A stretch of 64,000 nucleotides of DNA, from the NCBI GenBank assembly GCA_965153355.1, contig OZ231126.1, positions 57,474,001-57,538,000 on the forward strand, read 5' to 3'. The stretch's first letter is position 1, and every line of letters starts with the position of its first letter. Made by a program: the position numbers and the translations under genes. Under the pieces are notes generated by a model that was given only the letters and a program-made list of their open reading frames with translations, was not told the DNA's origin and searched no databases. Below are positions 1 through 11,066 of the stretch, in pieces. The DNA comes from Flaccisagitta enflata (lineage: Eukaryota; Chaetognatha; Sagittoidea; Aphragmophora).

Positions 1-82
1 TTTTTATCACTGCCGCTGCCCACCCACACGCAACTTCAGTAGCCGTGTATATATACGACCTTGTTAAGTGCGTCCTCGCACT
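1..82 (+). repeat. REP type B 3' end, then variant hairpin
   Basis: The window opens in the far half of a REP copy (GCCCACCCACACGCAACTTC, then TAGCCGTGTATATA and CCTTGTT). It is followed immediately by AAGTGCGTCCTCGCACTT, a variant of the REP hairpin leading into GTCGGTCGGT. Confidence 0.75.
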
Positions 83-200
83 TCTTTAATGGGTCATGTC
101 CGTCTGTCGGTCGGTCGGTAACGAAAACGTTAGAAATGTGCAAAACGGCTGATTCTGATGTATTTCTCCATTTCTATCCCCTCTCATGCCTTACCAAATT

Positions 201-243
201 CATTTTCATTCATTCATTCATTCATTCCTTTATTCATTCATTC
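201..243 (+). repeat. (TCAT)n microsatellite
   Basis: TTCATTCATTCATTCATTCA run. Confidence 0.9.
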
Positions 244-441
244 AAAACGTTGATTCACAAATTCTTTATTAAGCGAGGCACACTTATTGGCCATAACTTG
301 GCCTTGTTTAGTTTTTACCTCATGTACATTCGCGACCTCTGCTAAACGTGCACATTCTTATCCATCCTTGATTCTTAGCCAGTTTCTACCATTCATTACG
401 TCTTAACGTTTTTCTGTCTTTTTCTCTTTCTTTTTCATTTT

Positions 442-598
442 TAGTCGCGGACAAGCGACTCTTTATGAGGCTTTGTCCGTCCGTCCGTCCGTTGGTCCGT
501 CGGTCCGTGGTGATCGAGTTGGAAAGTGTTAAAATGCGCATTTCCGCCCCTGCCCACCCGTCCGCGACTGGTATTGGCCTTGTATCCGGCCTTGTTTT
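442..598 (+). repeat. REP type A1, full length
   Basis: Reference-like copy: hairpin AGTCGCGGACAAGCGACT, GAGGCTTTGTCCGTCCGTCC, a GATCGAGTTGGAAAGTG block, the GCGCATTTCCGCCCCTGCCC block, and the end TATCCGGCCTTGTT. Length is about 160 bp. No ORF is conserved between copies. Confidence 0.85.
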
Positions 599-783
599 CT
601 TCCTTTTTCCTTTTTTCTTTTTTCTTTTTTCTTATTTCTTTCTTTCATTCTTTTTCTTCCTTTTCAAGAGGTTATGGAAGTTTTTTTTCCAAAATGATTC
701 AAATCTTTAGATTTTTTTCGGGTTTTCACGCTAGGGTGAAGCTTCAAGTCGAGCAGATTTGGGTTGTGATGTATAAAACCCAA

Positions 784-863
784 CCCTCACCTTGCCCTAA
801 CGCTAGCCCTAACCCTAAAACCATCCCCATCCCTAACCCTTATCCTACCCCTAACCCAAAATA
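784..863. repeat. degenerate CCCTAA-rich stretch
   Basis: CTAGCCCTAACCCTAAAACC and TACCCCTAACCC; interstitial telomere-like sequence with many substitutions. Confidence 0.6.
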
Positions 864-934
864 AAAACCCGCTTAGAAAATCGGTAAAACAAAAGACCTC
901 ATTGATTCATTCATTTGTACCGAGTTTTTTTTTT

Positions 935-1233
<299 letters not shown>

Positions 1234-1670
1234 GTTTAATCCTAAATTTTCAAAGCGTCGATTTGATTTGAAAATTATAAAAAATTGAATAATCGGCTCC
1301 AGGCAACGCAAACGGTATACATTTTGAAATCTATTGATTTAAAGAAATTTAGAAGCAATTTATAATGAGAAAGTCGTCATGTAAGAATGAATGATCATGT
1401 CTAATAAGTTGAAAATGAACTCTCGTTCCATGCATGTCACAGTACTTATTTGGAGAGTGATTACAATTATGCTTATGAGGGAATTTAATGCTAGTACGGA
1501 CGAGGGCTGAACTAAAGGTGGCGTTTCCGCATTTTCCTAGTCCTCTTTTCTTTCACTTTTTTCCTTTATTTCACCCTTCTCCCTTTCTTCCTGTCTTCCT
1601 TCTGCTTCTCACCTTTCTATCTTTCGTTCTGTTTTTTTTTCAATATATTTTTCCACCTCTTTCTTTTTTT

Positions 1671-2055
1671 ACCAGTAATGGCGGCTGTCGCCGTGAGGAA
1701 AAAAGTCGTAGGCATTGGTCACTTTTCGCCTAGCTTTTATCTTCAGTCACGGCAGTGTTTTTTATTCATTAGATTAAATCAAGAGCCATTGTATGAATTG
1801 ATTGCGCTGAAAATTAGAGAATAATAGAACTGAGCCAAATGAGCTAGATGAGCTAAAACACTCAAATCACTCAACCAGACGACCAGCTATGCTCACTGAC
1901 CTGCTTTTCTGTGTCTGCATGCTCAGAGTGTATCAAAACTTTTCATTATCTCATTTGAAATCAGAAAAAAAAAAGATTGAGCTAAATGAGCCTAACGAGC
2001 TAGAATACTGAAAAACACTCACACAGATGATCAGCTATGCTCATAAATATTCTCC
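1671..2055. repeat. dispersed GGCGGCTGTCGCC / AGCTCAT module
   Basis: AATGGCGGCTGTCGCCGTGA followed by stretches like GAGCCAAATGAGCTAGATGA and AGCTATGCTCACTGACC. Relatives occur at 17425-17465, 38835-38990, 43835-44010, 45145-45215, 45475-45900 and 52862-53215. The GGCG(A)CAGCCGCC core is itself an inverted repeat. Confidence 0.65.
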
Positions 2056-2130
2056 CGATTAACCTTTTTTTTCTTTCTTTCTTTCGTTCTTTCCATCTTA
2101 ATTTTGTGTAATTGTGTGTCTGTGTCTCTG

Positions 2131-2277
<147 letters not shown>

Positions 2278-2503
2278 CGGACTTTTACTCTTATATTTAT
2301 TGAGATTCACCACCAGACTTTCGATTTGAAAAAAAAATTAATGAAGTCAACTTCGTCTCGGTTCGGATGTTAATTACTCTCGGCACGTCTAACAAAACAT
2401 GAAAGAGAAAAAGTCAGAAAGAAAAAAAATTCAACCGTAACTGTGAGTTTGTTACCTAAATATTGCCATCGGATCCTTATTTTAATTCTATACATTCTTT
2501 TTC

Positions 2504-2702
2504 AGTTGCGGATACGCAACTCTAGTAGAGGCTTTGTTCGTCCGTTGGTTCGCCCCTTTGCGCGTGATGATTGAGTCAAAAAGTGGAAAAACCAGCGTGT
2601 TAGATACTTTTTGAGTGTGAAGTAGGAGTTGGGGTATGGATGGGGGTTGGATGCCCCTGCCCACCCGTCGGCAACGATTTTGTGACCCTGCGTCACTTGT
2701 TT
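2504..2702 (+). repeat. REP type A2
   Basis: Hairpin AGTTGCGGATACGCAACT and the GTCCGT tract as in A1. The far end differs: GGTTGGATGCCCCTGCCCAC, then TTTTGTGACCCTGCGTCACT and TGTT. Confidence 0.85.
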
Positions 2703-2762
2703 CCTTTCTCACCAAAACTTAAGTCTCATTTATTTCTTTTCTCAATAACAGAAATGATGAAC

Positions 2763-3293
2763 GCAACGTTTGCGTGCTTCGCATAGCCAAAAATTTGATT
2801 ATCTTCTCGTCCCACTAACCCAATATGGAGTGAAAAAAATCATGAAGATGACCGTTTTCCTTTTCTCAAAATTCCTTCATCTTCCGTTTTTGTTTTAGCC
2901 TTAAAGTTTACTCAGATTTCCCAGAATTCAGCAAAATCCTGTGTAGCTTTGTTACAAAAGGAACAATTATTAGATTTAGAAAACCATGATTTTTGTGAAA
3001 ATTAATCAAAATATCAGAGCATAAGTTACGTAAGAGCTTGTGAAAAAGCAGGTTAACAATTCTCTAAAGAGCAGAAGTTTATAAAAGCTAATTCAGAGAA
3101 GATCAGTATACTTTTTTATCCTACTGCAATATACAAATTAGGCTCTCAAAAACAATTTTCTAAAAAATGGAAGATGAACAATTTTTGATAAAAGAAAAAT
3201 GGTAAGGGTCCTAAAATTGCCCACTCCACATTAGGTAAAGAGGATGAAAAGAAATAAGCAACTTTTGCTATGTGAAGCACCCAAACGCAACGT
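2763..3293. mobile_element. TIR element, about 530 bp
   Basis: Ends GCAACGTTTGCGTGCTTCGC and GTGAAGCACCCAAACGCAAC are imperfect inverse complements, and the inner sequence continues the foldback (CACTAACCCAATATGGAGTG versus CACTCCACATTAGG). A second copy lies at 41080-41612. No transposase is present, so it is a non-autonomous DNA-transposon-like repeat. Confidence 0.7.
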
Positions 3294-3474
3294 ATAGACG
3301 TCATCGGGACAGAAAATGTGTGTGAAAATGAATCGAAGGAAAAAATTAACCTCCTTCGAGAGGCCTCCAGTGAGAAACTGTTGACGAACATTTTATGTTG
3401 TTTGGAAAAAAATGAAAGTCTGCTCTTATGAACTTTTCAGAAATGCAGGATATCATCAGTAACCAAAATCAAAA

Positions 3475-5004
3475 ATGAAAATATATGACATATACTGCTC
3501 AACTTCTCAGTTGAGCGAGACTCAGTTAAAATCGCTTTTTTCCTCCGAAAAATGGTGTCAAGCCATCGTTTACGTCGGCATGTCACGAAAACATTGCTGC
3601 GTTTTATTAACATGTCTTTTCCTCTGCCTTCTCTACCTCATTTCATTGATCGCCGTTGAAAACCCGCGTGCGTTTGCGCCTCCGCATCCCGCTTCGTATC
3701 GAAGCATTCCATCGCGGGACTCGATTTCCGCTTCCGATTTGTTTCCGCGCCCGCCGCGGAATTTTGCTAAAACGCTGAAAAATCCTTGTTGGTACGAAGA
3801 AGAGAGCTCGGCAGATGTTCTCGTCAATCCATATGATAACAATCCATACGTAATCGCTTCCAGTCGCGCGAGGAAAAGCTTCGAAAGGTTGTTGAGACGT
3901 CGAATACGACAACAGCAACAACAGCAAAAGCCACTCTCGATTAAAAATGGAGCTGACGACGACCCTCGACCATTCCAAAGTCGTCTCCGTTGCGTGCCAT
4001 ATTTTTACCTCGCCGGAATGCCGAAATGCGGTACAACGGATTTGTACGCCAAATTGACTCGGCATCCGGACATTCTGACCGGCGTCATGAAGGAGCCTCA
4101 TTGGTGGACTCGAAAGCGATTCGGCGCCTTACATCCGCAGAACTTCAACTCGACGACGCCGCTGAAACCGGCGTCGTTTCGGCACTACGTTGATTTGTTC
4201 GACGAGGCGGCGTTGAAAATTGTGGAGGATGTTGACAAATCTTTTTCCGAGGATGCGCATTATTCGGAGAAAATCATCGTCGATGCTTCCGCGTCTCTTC
4301 TGTGGGACAACGATGGATGGCTCAATTACCTCAATTGGAGCCTGTCACCTGACAATGAGTTGAGGAAAAGTCAAACTAGAGTCGAAGCGTCCACCGTGTC
4401 TCTCCCTTCACTCATCTCCTCGCATCTCCGTCACCTGCATCCTGCAGCCAAATTGATTGTCATGCTTCGCGATCCCGTGAAACGGCTCTACTCGGACTAT
4501 CTTTATTTTCGCATCAATTCTCAAAAGACCGTCGAGGATTTCCACGGTCGCGTCGTCAAATCCATCGAGACGTTTCGAGAATGCCGACGCGCTCACTCAC
4601 TGGCGTCGTGCGTCTACGCGCCGGAAGTCAACAACGTCGCCTCTCCTTTCTCGCCCAAACGCGCGACTAGCACAAGCGTGCGACTCCGAATCGGCATGTA
4701 CGCTGTATTTCTTCGAGAATGGCTCAGGCGTTTTCCCCGTGAACAGATTCTTGTTTTGCGGTTGGAGGATTACGCGGCCCATACGAAAGAAACGCTGGAG
4801 GAAGTTTTTGGTTTTCTCGGCGTATCTCCGCGGCAAAGTAGGGATGCGCAGGGAAAGGAAAAAGAGGCCATCGCCAATCGCCGTTACGTTAACATCGGAC
4901 CCATGAAAAACGAAACGGAAGCATTGCTGAGGCAGTTTTATGCCGAACACAATGAGGAGTTGGCCAGAATGATGGGAGACGAAAGGTTTTTGTGGGCAGA
5001 CTAA
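3475..5004 (+). CDS. CHST15-like: CHST15-like carbohydrate sulfotransferase, single exon
   Basis: Intact 509-codon ORF of a type II Golgi sulfotransferase. The family transfers sulfate from PAPS to sugar hydroxyls; CHST15 makes 4,6-disulfated GalNAc in chondroitin sulfate. Residues about 41-60 (start CCVLLTCLFLCLLYLISLI) form a signal anchor. The 5'-phosphosulfate loop is at about 183 (GMPKCGTTDLY), followed by KEPHWWTRKRFG. The 3'-phosphate site is at about 332 (RDPVKRLYSDYLYF), and LRLEDYA lies near the C-terminus. These motifs match CHST15 rather than CHST11-14. The ATG at 3580 (MSRKHCC) places the anchor closer to the N-terminus and may be the true start. There is no intron, and codons are more GC-rich than the flanks. 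A reverse-oriented REP starts about 10 bp after the stop, so any 3' UTR runs into repeat DNA. Family assignment is strong; exact sugar specificity is inferred. Confidence 0.9.
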   Translation: MKIYDIYCSTSQLSETQLKSLFSSEKWCQAIVYVGMSRKHCCVLLTCLFLCLLYLISLIAVENPRAFAPPHPASYRSIPSRDSISASDLFPRPPRNFAKTLKNPCWYEEESSADVLVNPYDNNPYVIASSRARKSFERLLRRRIRQQQQQQKPLSIKNGADDDPRPFQSRLRCVPYFYLAGMPKCGTTDLYAKLTRHPDILTGVMKEPHWWTRKRFGALHPQNFNSTTPLKPASFRHYVDLFDEAALKIVEDVDKSFSEDAHYSEKIIVDASASLLWDNDGWLNYLNWSLSPDNELRKSQTRVEASTVSLPSLISSHLRHLHPAAKLIVMLRDPVKRLYSDYLYFRINSQKTVEDFHGRVVKSIETFRECRRAHSLASCVYAPEVNNVASPFSPKRATSTSVRLRIGMYAVFLREWLRRFPREQILVLRLEDYAAHTKETLEEVFGFLGVSPRQSRDAQGKEKEAIANRRYVNIGPMKNETEALLRQFYAEHNEELARMMGDERFLWAD

Positions 5005-5012
5005 TGATCATG

Positions 5013-5218
5013 AAAACAAGTGACGCGGGGTCACAATATCGTTGTGGACGGGTGGGTAGGGGCATCCAACCCCCACCCACACCTCAATCCATACACTAAC
5101 ATGCACAAAGAACCCAAGACGCTCATTTTTCCACTTTTCGACCGATGGATGGACCGACGGAATGACGGATCGACGGACGGAAAAAAACTCTCATTGAGTT
5201 GCGTGTCCGCAACTAAAA
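5013..5218 (-). repeat. REP type A2, reverse orientation
   Basis: Starts ACAAGTGACGCGGGGTCACA and ends GTTGCGTGTCCGCAACTAAA. It begins about 10 bp after the CHST15-like stop codon, so it would be part of that transcript's 3' UTR. Confidence 0.85.
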
Positions 5219-5236
5219 AGATGGATCGCTTTCATT

Positions 5237-5302
5237 GACGTCCTTCTTGGCTTGTATCTCAAGTCTTTTGACGTCCTTCTTGGCTTGTATCTCAAGTCTT
5301 TA
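5237..5302 (+). repeat. 33-bp direct duplication
   Basis: GACGTCCTTCTTGGCTTGTA plus TCTCAAGTCTTT occurs twice in tandem. Confidence 0.85.
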
Positions 5303-6130
5303 CACGCCCGCACCACATAACTATGACGATTTCCATTTAGTTTTAGAAGCTGCAAGCAATGGCTTGCTCATCTGCTTAAACTTGGCATTTCGATGAGACG
5401 TCATGTAACTCCTGTTGAACTGATGACCTCATCTGTCTGTCATTTTGGTAAAAACAGCTTCAGTTCTTCACCCCCTCAGAAATCATGAAGCTGGGATAGC
5501 AAATTATGACTGCTTCACAAATAAGACTTAAATAGCGGTCGTGTACATTTAAAGATTCAAATTACTATTTCCACTATTTACAAACGCGATGGTCCAAACT
5601 GAGCTGATCAGATTTGTGCGTTTAAATGTAAGTAATTACATTAATTACTCCACTAATTTCCAGAATACTTTGTCTGATAATTCAAGTTGAATTCTAACGA
5701 GGATTTCCAATTTTCAAACGGCGATTGCCTGACTTTCATACTGTGTATGGATAAAACTATGGATTTTTTGTTTTTTTTTTTAATATCTGTGATTTTGTCG
5801 CTGTCAACATGACCTGTTTAACAAGTGAAGAAAACTTTGAAATAACTTTCCCTAGCTTTTAATGTAATTTCCACTGACAATTGAGGCCTTGGAAGTTCCA
5901 CAAGAACCTGGTTCATAGATCTATAGATTGTCAATATTGAACAGTAGAATGTAGAAATCAAGAATGTTTGTGTTCAAGTGCTTCTTACATTTTGACATGT
6001 CGTCAGCAAATCAGTGCGCCGGGCCAAGCGTGGGTAGTCAGCACCTGAATAGGGAAAGTTAAAAAAATATTGTTTACCAATATCACAAAGGAGTAGTTGT
6101 TTTACCAACAAGATAATTACGCATGCATAC
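5303..6130. other. no feature recognised
   Basis: AT-rich, non-repetitive DNA. A short open segment at 6046-5989 on the minus strand (GADYPRLARRTDLLTTC) has a CAG acceptor and GTAAGA donor, but its phase does not match RBFA-like exon 4. Confidence 0.5.
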
Positions 6131-6476
6131 CGCAGACAAGATGGATTGTTGAGTATCTCTGCGAGGACAGTCTTGTAATCCAACCCCTGTATTTGGCTTC
6201 GCTCTATGAAATCTTCCTCGAGGTGCTCAAGATTCGCACCGTTTGCAAGGGTTGGTTCGACCATCTGGAAAATGAAGAGAGAAAACGACGTTGACGGCTT
6301 TGGTTTCGCCTTGTAAGCTCAGTAATGTTTCATTTTTAAAAGTTATGAATTTGTTGCTTAATTTGTCTGTCTGTCTGTCTCCCTTGTCTGCCTGTCTCTG
6401 TCAGTCTGTCTCTGTCTGTCCGTCAGTCAGTCTGTCTGTCCGTCAGTCAGTCTGTCTGTCTGTCTGTCTGTCTGTC

Positions 6477-6572
<96 letters not shown>

Positions 6573-7818
6573 CCCCTATACTCAAAACCTCAAAACCTCA
6601 AAAAGGTAATTTCATCACCGACCTTCAGCGATGAGATTCCTGTTTGAGTTTTCATCATGGTAAGCTCAGAAAAAGTGTCTTTGTCATGGTGTGACAGGGG
6701 AGGATGCTGCATATTCTTCCCACTCGCCAGTTCCGAAGCTTGAAGATGTAGCGTATCCGCAACGAACTCAATGCGTGGCATGATTTCACCCTGTGTGAAT
6801 TGATCTCGGGGATTAGAAATACTAATACCAGAATAGCTAGTTGAGAAGTATGTTATTTGGGTCAGCCTAAACGTCGCATGTGGGTGAGCAAAGGTCGAAC
6901 TATTGTGAGACCGACGGACCGACGGACCGAGAGGAAGCTCTAGGAGTCGAGTGCTTAACCAGTCGCCCAAGGGCAATATGTGGTCAGCGATACCCGTTGC
7001 CCTGCTATGTATGAGGGTGATTGAAGGTGATGGGTAGCAGGACAGCGGCCCCAAAGGGGACGATGTCCTGTAGAACACAGGGGGACTTTCGTTCGTTCTT
7101 CCATCCATCCTTCCGTGTGTGCAGATTTGAGCCTCGAGGCTGGGATTTGAGCCTCAAAGCTGGGATTTGAGCCTCAAGGCTGGGATTTGAGCCTCAAAGC
7201 TGGGATTAGAGCCTTGAGGCTGGGATTTTAGCCTCCAGGCTGGGATTTGAACCTCGAGGCTGGGATTTGAGCCTCGAGGCTGGGATTTGAGCCTCGAGGC
7301 TGGGATTTGAGCCTCGAGGCTGGGATTTGAGCCTCGAGGCTGGGATTTGAGCCTCGAGGCTGGGATCTGAGCCTCAAGGCTGGGTTTTGAGCCTCAAGCC
7401 TGGGATTTGAGCCTCGAGGCTGGGATTTGAGCCTCAAGGCTGGGATCTGAGCCTCAAGGCTGGGTTTTGAGCCTCAAGGCCGGGATTTGAGCCTCAAGGC
7501 TGGGATTTGAGCCTCGAGGCTGGGATTTGACTCACAAAGCGGGGGCGGGGGGGGGACGCACGCACGCACGCACGAACGAACGAACGAACGAACGAACGAA
7601 CGAACGAAAGTCCCCTGTGTTCTACAGGACATCGTCCCCTTCGGGGCCGCTGCCCAAAAAGTCGATTCTTTTCCATTTTAGCTCACCGGGAGATTTTGAG
7701 ATTTCATTCTTTCCTCAATATCAACCGATACAGATTCGTCCAACAGCCGCTGGATGGTTTTGTCGACGTGCCCACCAATGCCCACCCGGTAGCCTTATAA
7801 CAAAGGATTTTTCTCAAA

Positions 7819-7908
<90 letters not shown>

Positions 7909-8420
7909 ATTGAGACAAGATGGAGAGACAGAGAGACAGTGACTGAATCAGACATAGCAAGACGGAAGAACAGATCGGACCTAATGAAAGAAAGATACCT
8001 TTCCCAGTTTCCCTACTTCCTTACCCTCGTTATTTGGATATCGTTTTCGGCGAAAACAGACCAACTCTCGCCCTCCCAAATCCATCTCATAATTTTCTCT
8101 TGCAGTTTTTGACTGAGGTACTTTGCTTCTCGTAGCTCGCCCAGAGTGACGGATGACAGACATGGATCCGAGGCGATATTTTTGGCCCCAACGTCGATGG
8201 CATCATTGATGGCATTGCGGCGCCTTCCTTTGACGTCTTTCGTTTGAGCGATTGATTGCAAGCTGCGTCTGGATGTCAGTGAATTGTTTTTCAGCGCTGC
8301 ATTGATTGACGAAAATGTCCCCTTTTTAGGTAAACCTGAGCTATTGGAATTGGTGTGCGCGTTGCGACATTGCGCAAACGCGGAAAAAACACATCTTCTG
8401 GTGAATGCGGAAGTTGCCAT
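6131..8420 (-). CDS. RBFA: mitochondrial ribosome-binding factor A-like gene (multi-exon, 3' end unresolved)
   Basis: Four exons on the minus strand: 8420-8025, 7793-7687, 6790-6623 and 6264-6131. Exon 1 encodes 132 residues from ATG; the N-terminus is rich in Arg, Ser and Ala and acid-poor, like a mitochondrial presequence, and it ends NDIQITR before GTAAGG. Exon 2 (GC+35 codons) reads YRVGIGGHVDKTIQRLLDES and ends before GTGAGC. Exon 3 begins GEIMPRIEFVADTLHLQASE, matching the RbfA signature (mPrIeFv.D). Exon 4 contains QIQGLDYKTVLAEIL, resembling the C-terminal GLDH motif of animal RBFA. Known role: small-subunit ribosome maturation in mitochondria. Exon 2-3 and 3-4 phases agree. Exon 1 ends in phase 0 but exon 2 needs phase 1, so a microexon or different donor is missing. 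After exon 4 (phase 2) the next acceptor would give an immediate stop or a short extra exon. The exon 2-3 intron holds a REP-C foldback. Confidence 0.62.
6361..6570 (+). repeat. (TGTC)n then (CT)n
   Basis: A TCTGTCTGTC run leading into about 45 CT units. It lies in the RBFA-like intron between exons 3 and 4 and is purine-rich on that gene's strand. Confidence 0.95.
6895..7665. repeat. REP type C core: foldback arms and 20-bp minisatellite
   Basis: Arms at about 7030-7095 (GCGGCCCCAAAGGGGACGAT) and 7608-7655 (CATCGTCCCCTTCGGGGCCG) are inverse complements. Between them, 7118-7535 holds about 21 units of GAGGCTGGGATTTGAGCCTC, each able to pair GAGGCT with AGCCTC. An ACGC/ACGA run (7557-7609) follows. 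The block lies in the intron between RBFA-like exons 2 and 3. Confidence 0.85.
7822..7904 (+). repeat. (GA)n in RBFA-like intron 1
   Basis: About 41 GA units, hence (CT)n on the transcribed-sense minus strand, about 30 bp upstream of the exon at 7793. Confidence 0.95.
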
Positions 8421-8767
8421 TTTCCTAAATAGGGAATGTGCAATTTGCGCCCCTGACCTCTAAACCAAGAGTATTGGAAGAGGTTCTTTGTCGGGAGGGA
8501 AAAAAAGGTCCTTCGACTTTTTCCGATCCGCCCGGTATAAACACAAGGATCATTCGAATCCTTTTCGTTTTTTTTAAACACACCCCCCGAAATTACACAG
8601 CAAAAATTAAATCATGATCGAGATTAAAAGAGTGCGAGGCTAGTAAAGAAAACAAGATATGTGTGCCCAGCTGATTAGGAATATTAATATGAGTGTTTTA
8701 ATGCATTAAAGCTTTTTATGAATGAATGGCCTGTGCGGATAGATGTGCGAGGACGGATTTGAAAAAA

Positions 8768-8966
8768 ACAAGTGCAGGGTTTCACTATGGTAATGGGTGG
8801 GTGGGCAAGGGCAGACACCCCCCTACACACACGCTATCACAAATAAAGCATCTAAAATGCGCATTATCAGACTAATCAACTTGAACGCGGAGGACTGGCA
8901 GAGGGACGGACGGATGGAACAACAGACGGATGCAGCTTTAAATAGTCATGAATCCGCGACTAAGAA
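8768..8966 (-). repeat. REP type A2, diverged
   Basis: Contains GGGTGGGTGGGCAAGGGCAG, a GACGGACGGATGG tract and the end ATCCGCGACTAAG. The ACAAGTG start is degraded. Confidence 0.7.
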
Positions 8967-9019
8967 GGAAAATAACAGGCCAACAGTTGCGTGCTCCGTT
9001 TTACAATTACACAACCACA

Positions 9020-9235
9020 TAAGAACATATTCCTTCTTTCTTTCTTTTTTTCCCTCCTTCCTTTCCTACCTTCCTTCCTTCAATTCCTTCTTTCCTTCCT
9101 TCTATTCCTCTCTATGTTCCCTACTTCCTTTCTTTCCTTCTTTGTTTCTTTCTTCCTCTTAACAAAAAATAAAGAGAGAAAAAAAAGAAGAGAGAGAGAG
9201 AAAAAACAGACAGACAATCTTACCCAAAACAATAA
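9020..9235 (+). repeat. TTCC-rich then GA-rich low complexity
   Basis: CCTTCCTTCC-type DNA to about 9165, then AAAGAGAGAAAAAAAAGAAG-like purine-rich DNA. Confidence 0.8.
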
Positions 9236-9240
9236 AGTGT

Positions 9241-10140
9241 ACCCAAAATAGATAAGGGCATGTGATTGTTACCTGAGTAACCAAAATTCAACTAATCACC
9301 AAAGGGCATCAATGGCCATCGATGTATCACTCAGGTGAGTCAAATACAGGTGATGACTGAGTTTGATACTATAACGCTTACTCAAGATGGGGCTGTTGAT
9401 TTTAAAACAATCGCCATTTTCCTTTTTCCAAAATTCCATAGGCAATCGGTTTTTTTAGTGATCAAAGTCTAATGCAATGTCTGCACTCTCGTTCGCCAAG
9501 AAACAAATTGATTAACCAAAAAAGACCATCTTACTGTTTCAATGAATTTGATATGATTAGCCCAGACACTTTTCCGCAAAGCTTTAAGGAGGATAGCAGC
9601 ATTTAAAAGTAATTGGAACACCCACTATAACAAGGCGAAGGATGAAAAGTTGATAACATGATTACAAAGTTATGCAAATTAGGGGCAAAACAGGATTTTT
9701 GAAAAAACGGAAGGAGACAGAAATTTGAAAAAAGAAAAACAGCACTTGAAGGTATTAAAATGAGTAACCCCATGATGTCCTTGCGTTATGTTCTCAGGGA
9801 TTATTGTTTTGCATGTTGACACACCTGAATGTATCACTGTCAGGAAACCATACTCTAAAAGTAAGCTTTCCCAAAAGATCTTTAATACGTTCTCTGAGGC
9901 CCTCGAGGCTGAAATTTTTGATTCGTCGTCGTAAATTAGTTGGCAGACGTTAAAACTGTGACTTTTTGGCGAAACCGAGATTGAAAATCTCACTCCTTAT
10001 CATAAGTCCTACCCTGGAAAATTTTACCGTCATTTTTCTTATCGATGGTAACAGGATGGAAATTCTTTTTCACTTTGAAACAGCGTATTGTTCAATGTCG
10101 CATTAAAACGATTACGAGTCTGACCTCAAATAAAGGAGAG
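9241..10140. other. no gene supported
   Basis: Single-copy-looking AT-rich DNA. Short frames at about 9880-9935 (IFNTFSEALEAEIFDSSS on the plus strand) and an overlapping minus frame look coding-like but cannot be linked to other exons. Confidence 0.4.
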
Positions 10141-10219
10141 TCAGAGTGAGCAAGTGAGTGAGTGAGTGAGCGAGCGAGCGAGCGAGTGAGATAGAAAGAG
10201 AGGAGAATGCCTGAGTCAA

Positions 10220-10267
<48 letters not shown>

Positions 10268-10300
10268 CGACAGACAGACAGACAGACTGAGACAAACGGA
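10141..10300 (+). repeat. (GAGT/GAGC)n and (GA)n
   Basis: GTGAGTGAGTGAGCGAGCGA followed by about 22 GA units and a short GACA run. Confidence 0.9.
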
Positions 10301-11066
10301 GAGGCATGCACATAGGTTTTACTTTGTGCATCTACTGACTATTTGAGTGATACCGTTGCATTCGACATGCTTGCGACGCTATGCGACAGCTAGGAGTGGG
10401 CTGAGCATTTGGTATTATGTAAAGTTATATTATGTGAACATATACATTCATTTCCAGCGATTTTCTGGAAGTCGGAAGTGGCCTAATGAATGTTTTAATA
10501 TTTTGCTCATTTTTGATAATGTTTTGTATTTAGAGGAAAAAACAAAATTTTGCTCAATGAATACTCAGATATTTTCGCGCCCATTTTTAGCGACATAATT
10601 TTTTTGTAAATATCAAGATCAAAAACACAGTGCCAATTTGAAATTAGCTAATTATGTAAGGGAAAAAGCCCTTTTTAACTAAAATACACTTGAAACTCTG
10701 TCTCATGCTTATTCTGATTTTTTCATCACTATGCAACACTGCCGTATTTAAAGATAAGCTGTTTCTTGTGAATCTGATGGTGTTTTTAAATTTTTTTCTC
10801 ACTACGTTAACTCATAAAAATGCATATTAAAAGATTTATGCGACCAACGGCGGTAAACATGTAATGCCATGCGGGAGATTTCTTCCAGGAAAGTTTACTA
10901 AAAGTCCATAAGCTCACCGTCCTCTTTCAACTTTATTCTCCCTCCAAAAAAGCTTTTAAGATAGCGATCAATCATGTCACCTCGTGAGTGACACACTTCA
11001 CCAATCTCCAGTTGCAAGGGAATCTTTCATTATTAACTTTTATTTCTTTCTGCCATTACAGCAGTT
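10301..11066. other. nothing recognised
   Basis: AT-rich DNA with no long frame, repeat unit or inverted end. Confidence 0.5.

Noticed and set aside
442-598. REP as a standard tRNA-derived SINE
   Set aside because: I could not find a convincing box A/box B pair or a poly(A)/AT-rich tail at a consistent end.
3633-4950. Antisense frames within the sulfotransferase gene
   Set aside because: They shadow the 509-codon ORF; none has family motifs or splice context.
7118-7535. CRISPR-like regular repeats
   Set aside because: Units are contiguous 20-mers with no unique spacers and lie in a eukaryotic foldback element. The same applies to 13770-14345 and 42595-43200.
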